A DNA stretch of 64,000 nucleotides from positions 54,412,033 through 54,476,032 of the forward strand of contig CM048845.1 of assembly GCA_026545225.1 (NCBI GenBank). The letters run 5' to 3'. This document shows positions 58,765 through 64,000 of this stretch, piece after piece. Source of the DNA: Cornus controversa (taxonomy: Eukaryota > Streptophyta > Magnoliopsida > Cornales > Cornaceae). Within the stretch, counting starts at the first letter, position 1. Each line of letters begins with the position of its first letter. Both the position numbers and the translations under genes were made by a program. The notes beneath the pieces are model-generated. The model ran no database searches and was not told where the DNA came from. It saw only the letters and a program-made list of their open reading frames with translations.

Positions 58765-58772
58765 CTCGTAAG

Positions 58773-59682
58773 TTCTTTTATTTTTATGTTTTCTTATTTT
58801 AATAATTTTGTCAATTTACCTACCTCTTTATTGACTAATTAAGTATTATAAAAACATAATTGCGCCCAACACGGAGTTGTCAATTGTAGAGTTCAAATAA
58901 TTTCTTGAATTAGATAATGGATTGTATTGTTCCTTTACAGACTGACACCCCCTGAAGAGTGGCCAATGCTGGGTAGGTCATTCCACCATGCATTATACCT
59001 ATGAAACCCTTTTTCCTAAAGATTAATACAGAAATTATTGCACCTCCATGATACACAGCAAATAAAATTATAAAACTGAATAAAGCTGACACATTTACTT
59101 ACGTGTCGGCCATCCTGTGATGGCCAGGACCATGTGATCCCGGATCATGTAATAAATTTCTCAAATTAATACTAACATCACAGATAATGCTTTTGGTCAT
59201 CAATATATGACATTGACAGGATCACCATTCACGAGAAATATCCATTGCAGCACCTGTCATTGCACAAAAACTGAAGCAAATTTTCATTTGAAAGCTTTAA
59301 CCAAACAGAAAGTGAGTGCAGCTACTACAGAAGGGAGTGACTCTCATTTTCAATGACATTTCCATCTACCATCCGATATCTCTATTACATTGAAGACTCA
59401 GAATCCATTCACAGGAAAGGAGGCAAGATTAGTAATTCTTCTAAAGAAAATAAAAAGTCGAACATTAGGTGGGCGTATACTCTGTTACAACCTTTGAAGC
59501 TGAACACGATACCATTAAGATCTCAATCATTTGCCAGACAACAAAGGCTTTCAATAAATAGATTACTCAATCCTCAGTTAACCAGACAATAAAAGCTCTT
59601 AGCGCAAGATAGTCCCCACACGACCAACCTCACCATCTGAGATTGCTGACAGAAACTTGCTTAGCAATACAGCACCTCCCGT
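58773..59682. other. Intergenic; 3' UTR of U2A' at the right
   Basis: The stretch nearest 59682 is the likely 3' UTR of the minus-strand U2A' gene. No further gene is seen. Confidence 0.5.
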
Positions 59683-62344
59683 CTACTCCTGAAAGTTCGA
59701 AAGAACAAAAAGAAAATTCAACCATTATGCACAAATAGAGAGTAACGGGAGAGGGAAGCAAAATAATTTTAGCAATAAATATTTAACTTGATGTCATGGT
59801 CATTGTTGAATCCAGCATCATGATGCACAAAGGGCTTGAGCACAGATACACATGTAGCAACACATCTATTAATGCAAAATCTCATTCCACATGACAGACA
59901 ATGCAAAAAAGTTTATATTTTTAGATCTACACGTGGTATAGAGAAGGGGCAAAGGTAAGGTTAATTTTCATTCTCAAGGGATGGGAATGCAAATTAACCT
60001 GGATATCAGAAAGATAGCCTGACAGCCCCAAATACAATATACTTCTCTCTGGCCCAGTCTGCACACAAATCACTATTGAACACTAGCACAACGATGAGTT
60101 CAAATTTGGGTATGACCACTATCAGGTATCGGATCTGACTATTGGTGTAAGGATGATGAGTGGGAGGGTTGCCAGCATATGAAAGCCCACCCAAAATGGA
60201 TACAATGCATCTTTCAGCACTGTCACAGAAGCGACAATGTATGTTGTAAACATATAAACAGTAGCATATGCTATCAATTTATGAATCATGAGCACAAGCA
60301 ACGACCATCATGGATGACCTATTAAATGTCACTAAAGATGCACATCACCATAAAACTCGTTAAAAAGGTGAAAGTAGTCTCTACAAGTCTAATTAGGTGT
60401 GGCATATAACAAAAAAAGGGTCATCATAAGTGGCAAATTCCACTAATTTACCACCAGATACACATCAAATTTACTTGAGGATTTCTATTCAATGCATATG
60501 AAAGCCCACCCAAAATGGATACAACGCATCTTTCAGCACTGTCACAGAAGCGACAATGTATGTTGTAAACATATAAACAGTAGCTATATGCTATCAATTT
60601 ATGAATCATGAGCACAAGCAACGACCATCATGGATGACCTATTAAATGTCACTAAAGATGCACATCACCATAAAACTCGTTAAAAAGGTGAAAGTAGTCT
60701 CTACAAGTCTAATTAGGTGTGGCATATAACAAGAAAAAGGGTCATCATAAGTGGCAAATTCCACTAATTTACCACCAGATACACATCAAATTTACTTGAG
60801 GATTTCTATTCAAAGGATTCTGCAGCTCTACAATTAAACCATTTTTTCCACAAAAATTACCTCATCAAATTATATAGTAGTTTATCAAGCGCAATGCCAT
60901 GGACGCGTAGATGTTTAATTAGTCCCACATTGGGTGTGTATTGGATGGTCTTGCTCTTCTTGAACAGGTGCAGGTGTAACCCCAAAAGCTACTAGTCCTT
61001 TTGGGTGTAGAACTGGCGCATCAAGATAGTGGTAGAGCTGGCCTGGGAATACTACCATGTGACTTGGGAGAACTGTTAGCGGGTCTCACACAGAGGGGGT
61101 CCCTATTCTGAGAGCGAAAGGGTTTAGTCGGGGAAGCTTGTCATGGACACAGACATGTTCTGAATCCCAGATCGGGTGTGTACTGGGTGGTCCTGGGTTT
61201 CTTAAAAGGGAGCAAACAACCCACAATGACTAGTCCTTTGGGGTGTGGAACCGTGATAGCAACTTTTTTTTTTTTTATAAGTGGTAGCAAGCTCTAACTA
61301 TAATACCAAGAATGCCAAAATAGAAGGACAAAATGACAAAGTCAACTAATTTAAGGACCCATGAAACTAGTTTAGAGAGAGTAATTAATATTAATAAATT
61401 AATACCTGCTCCATTTCTGTAGCGTCATTATTCTTCTGTTCAGGCTCGATAGGTTTAGGCTCATCAGTTGCTTCATTTTGATCATCTGTAACCATTTTGT
61501 CATCTTTCACATTTTCATTTTTAGTCATGGTGTCATTATCATCGATAATAAAATCTGCAGGAAGCTGGCCTGACTTCAACGCCTACACATGTCAATTTGA
61601 ACCAACATAAGATGATCAGATATCCACAACTTGAACAACAAAGATAGCCATCTAACTAGAAACAGAAGCATTACAAAGCTGTCCACTGTCCAAGAGAGGG
61701 CAAAAAAGAATAGCAAAATAAATGAAAAAATAAAATAACTTGCAATACCAACTTAGGCCACTATAAGGGATCACCTGTTCAAGCCTTGCAACCTCTTCAA
61801 GAGTTTGGGAGTTCACAATGGCAGCCTGCATACATAGAGTTAAATGTTTATCAATCAGTATACAAACAGCTGCCCAGAGAGAACTACAGGGCAAATGAAG
61901 GCTCTGTATGACAGGGGGAAGAAAAAATGGATATGGTTTGATTTTGTGAGCCACTTCTTGTGGTTTAGTAGAACATACAGCCACAGTTAAAACAGATGGA
62001 ATTTTGAAACCTGATTCAAGTTGCGTAAACCCAGTAATTATGACAGAGATTGAGGGGAAATAATGTTAGTGACTATAACCCAACTATCTGTCACTGTTCC
62101 AGTCCTGATAAAGCATAACATGGAGGAAAAAACAGAAAAAGAAAGTAAACAAATATGATGATAACTATACCTTGATAGCTAGAATTTGCTCTGGTGTAGG
62201 GGCAACAATTTTAGGGGTTTGCTCTTCCTTGGGAACTTCAGGGGTACTTTCATCCTCACCAGGTACAAATGTCTTAACGGATGTCTTTTTAGCCTCCTCT
62301 TCAGCTTCTTCTGATGCAAATAGATTTTCCGCCTCAACGCGCTC
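59683..62344 (-). CDS. U2 snRNP protein A' (U2A'), C-terminal exons; 5' part beyond the window
   Basis: U2A' binds U2 snRNA together with U2B'' and helps branch-site recognition in the nucleus. Four minus-strand exons are visible: 62171-62344 (ERVEAENLFASEEAEEEAKK to APTPEQILAIK), 61775-61825 (AAIVNSQTLEEVARLEQ), 61406-61582 (ALKSGQLPADF to NNDATEMEQ) and 59683-59688, which adds one Glu and the TAG. All junctions are GT-AG and phase 0. The order APTxEQILAIKxAIxNSQTxEExARLEQAL is that of plant U2A', after its leucine-rich repeats. Those N-terminal exons lie right of position 64000. Compared with the Arabidopsis protein as I recall it, the tail is longer and acidic (DEPKPIEPEQKNNDA). The intron before the last exon holds a 319-bp tandem duplication and a TRIM. 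Confidence 0.85.
60175..60814. repeat. Recent 319-bp tandem duplication in the last U2A' intron
   Basis: Two units start GCATATGAAAGCCCACCC at 60175 and 60494 and run to about 60493 and 60814. They differ at only a few positions, for example an added T in GTAGCTATATGC and an A/G change plus length change in the ACAAAAAAAGGG tract. The near identity points to a recent event. Confidence 0.95.
60912..61257 (+). mobile_element. TRIM retrotransposon, ~345 bp
   Basis: Two short LTR-like blocks (60912 to about 61023, and 61156 to about 61257) share GGGTGTGTAxTGGxTGGTC, ACTAGTCCTTT and GGGTGTxGAAC. A shortened primer binding site (AGTGGTAGAGCTGG, initiator-Met type missing three bases) lies after the first at about 61027. 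The internal part has TGACTTGGGAGAACTGTTAG and GTCGGGGAAGCTTGT and is non-coding. LTRs of about 100-110 bp and no coding capacity define a TRIM. It lies in an intron of U2A'. Confidence 0.75.
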
Positions 62345-64000
62345 CTGTCGTCAACAAAAACATTATAATTGGAAACTCGACCATTTAGAATTGCCCACCT
62401 CAATAAAGGCAACAACGTTAAATGCTACAAAAAAAGCATGACTGGAAAGTTGAAATTACAATAGACTCTCAGAACATGAAATTGAAAATAAACTATGGTT
62501 GGATGGAGGAAACAAGGAAATATAGTATGAAGCTACATATCGGTGCATGTATTACAAGCATCAGCGAATAACAAACTACATTTTGTTTAAGTGACATTTG
62601 TACAAGAGAAAACCTAATATTCACGTTTAGATTAAAACAAACATCAGCAATTGAATAAAAGAGTAAGGTGGATGTATAAATATGATGGATGCACAAACAT
62701 AAGTTATGTTGTTAAAACAAGGGATGGGACTCGGGTCGGCCAAGGGGTCAGCCCACGTCAGACCCAACGTAGTAATTCCTGAGCCCGTGCCAAAATCAAG
62801 TCCCGAAAAACCCATTGCATCTCAAGCCACACCATATTGTACGGGTTTCACGGGTTTGTCAGGTTGTTCAAAATTTTAATATCCTACTGAGAAACAAGAA
62901 GTTACAAAAAAGAACATGTTAAAAGTATATACATTAAATACTGAAACTGTATACACTCAACCTGAAGGTTATGTTCTTCGTATTAGAATTTGGAAAGAAC
63001 TCAAAAACTTTATGTTCTTTATTTTGTTTATATATATAATTTGATCTCAGTTATTATAGTTTCACCTCAAACTTTCTAAGCAACTGTGTCACAAGTTAGG
63101 TTAATAACTACAAATAATATTATGGGATCAAAGAATAAATCATCCAATGCTAACCTTATTTTATATAAATAACATGTATCCATAAAAATTATAAGCTTTT
63201 CTTCTATTTTGGGGTTAGTAAAAAAATTTCCCAAATCCAGCCCAAAATAAATTCGGATTCTAAGATTTTAACCGCATCCCAGTCTCATGGTCTCAAATAC
63301 CTTACCCACATTCATAAAGTTTTCGGGCAGGACTTGAGTTGCTCACGTTAGTCCCACCCCTAGTTATAACTTGTGGATGAGTCCATCACATAAACATAGA
63401 TAAATCATCCCCTGATCAAGCAGTGTGTTTCAATAAAGGATTTCTTTTACAAAAATAAAAATATATGTTGAATGAGTTTTAAAATGCCTAAGGAACAACT
63501 GCACAAACAACATGCATTAAAGTTAATGGACACAAAAGAACAATTCTTCTAGTTTAGTATTTATGCACATCAAATAAGTATAATGAGTAAACTTTAGGAA
63601 AGCACTGTTTATAAGACCATGTTGTTTCCTAAATAAGTAGAATATTCTTTCATTGAATGCTTAAAGCAACAGGTGATTTTGCCACCTCATGGACAAAAGT
63701 ATTTCAATTCCATGGGCAACCAACTATACTTTTAACTGATTAATTTCAACAGTAGGATTCATTCAAATGGTTCAAAAGAGTTCACCCTAGAACTAGAAAT
63801 TGGTGTGATGGAGATGCAATGATTGTTGTGGATGTTGGAGGAAGAATGCAGGAGTGGCTAGCAGGTAATAGTAGCAGTGGAGGTATCAGGTAAGTGGTAA
63901 AATCACATTGATAGTAGTTTGATGGCAGGGTGGTTATTACAGTCCAGCAGAAGTAATAGTGCCATTGTTTCATCACTAGAAGTAGTAATGATGGTTGCAA
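62345..64000. other. Large U2A' intron running off the right edge
   Basis: No leucine-rich-repeat exon of U2A' was found here, so the stretch is probably one intron. It holds the MITE at 62719-63362. Open frames such as 63782-64000 (minus) lack any motif. Confidence 0.5.
62719..63362. mobile_element. hAT-like MITE, 644 bp
   Basis: The left end AAGGGATGGGACT and, reversed, the right end TAGGGGTGGGACTAACGTG form terminal inverted repeats. Flanks GTTAAAAC (62711-62718) and GTTATAAC (63363-63370) match at 7 of 8 bases. TAGGGGTGG-type ends and an 8-bp duplication fit hAT. Inside, GGGTTTCACGGGTTTGTCAGG and similar G-rich phrases surround an AT-rich core; no transposase. Confidence 0.75.

Noticed and set aside
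62172-62441. 89-codon + strand frame over a U2A' exon
   Set aside because: It is the antisense of exon 62171-62344, whose minus-strand translation matches U2A' and has proper splice sites.

Overview
This is plant nuclear DNA, most likely from a eudicot. The genes have many introns bounded by GT-AG. The genes I recognise are plant families: an RBOH NADPH oxidase and a protein joining an FHA domain to a tyrosyl-DNA phosphodiesterase-like domain. The spaces between genes hold plant-type transposable elements: Ty1/copia, Ty3/gypsy, TRIMs, tRNA-derived SINEs and hAT-like MITEs, with many TA, GA and GT microsatellites. The species cannot be named from the sequence.

Layout. 1-6.1 kb: a TRIM cut by the window edge, a gypsy LTR fragment, and a large direct duplication upstream of the first gene. 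6.36-12.51 kb (+): a complete 12-exon RBOH gene of the RBOHD type, predicted 965 aa. 12.5-17.7 kb: a minisatellite, a short degenerate repeat array and an 845-bp hAT-like element with a target-site duplication. 17.73-29.6 kb (-): a multi-exon gene I do not recognise. Its introns carry a decayed copia element, two SINE copies and another retroposed fragment, and an E2F-like motif lies just upstream. 30.6-35.0 kb: a gypsy element with a 2.5-kb LTR plus other LTR debris. 35.9-36.5 kb: a long hairpin-forming foldback. 37.15-57.00 kb (+): a 12-exon FHA + phosphodiesterase gene, predicted 1105 aa, whose third intron is 8.9 kb and holds a complete but heavily mutated copia element, an LTR-like block, a MITE and an orphan exon-like ORF. 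57.5 kb: a fossil of a Clp/Hsp100 C-terminus. 58.3 kb: a MITE with a perfect 8-bp target-site duplication. 59.68 kb to the right edge (-): the 3' part of the U2 snRNP A' (U2A') gene, whose introns hold a recent 319-bp tandem duplication, a TRIM and a hAT-like MITE.

The genes are not an operon or pathway. RBOH makes extracellular superoxide for signalling. The FHA/phosphodiesterase protein is probably a nuclear nucleic-acid end-processing factor. U2A' is part of the spliceosome. The clearest biology beyond the genes is the record of transposon insertion, nesting and decay: elements bounded by target-site duplications, a copia element whose end was duplicated together with its polypurine tract, and catalytic residues lost in both copia elements. 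No computation or database search was run; gene names rest on motifs recognised by eye.
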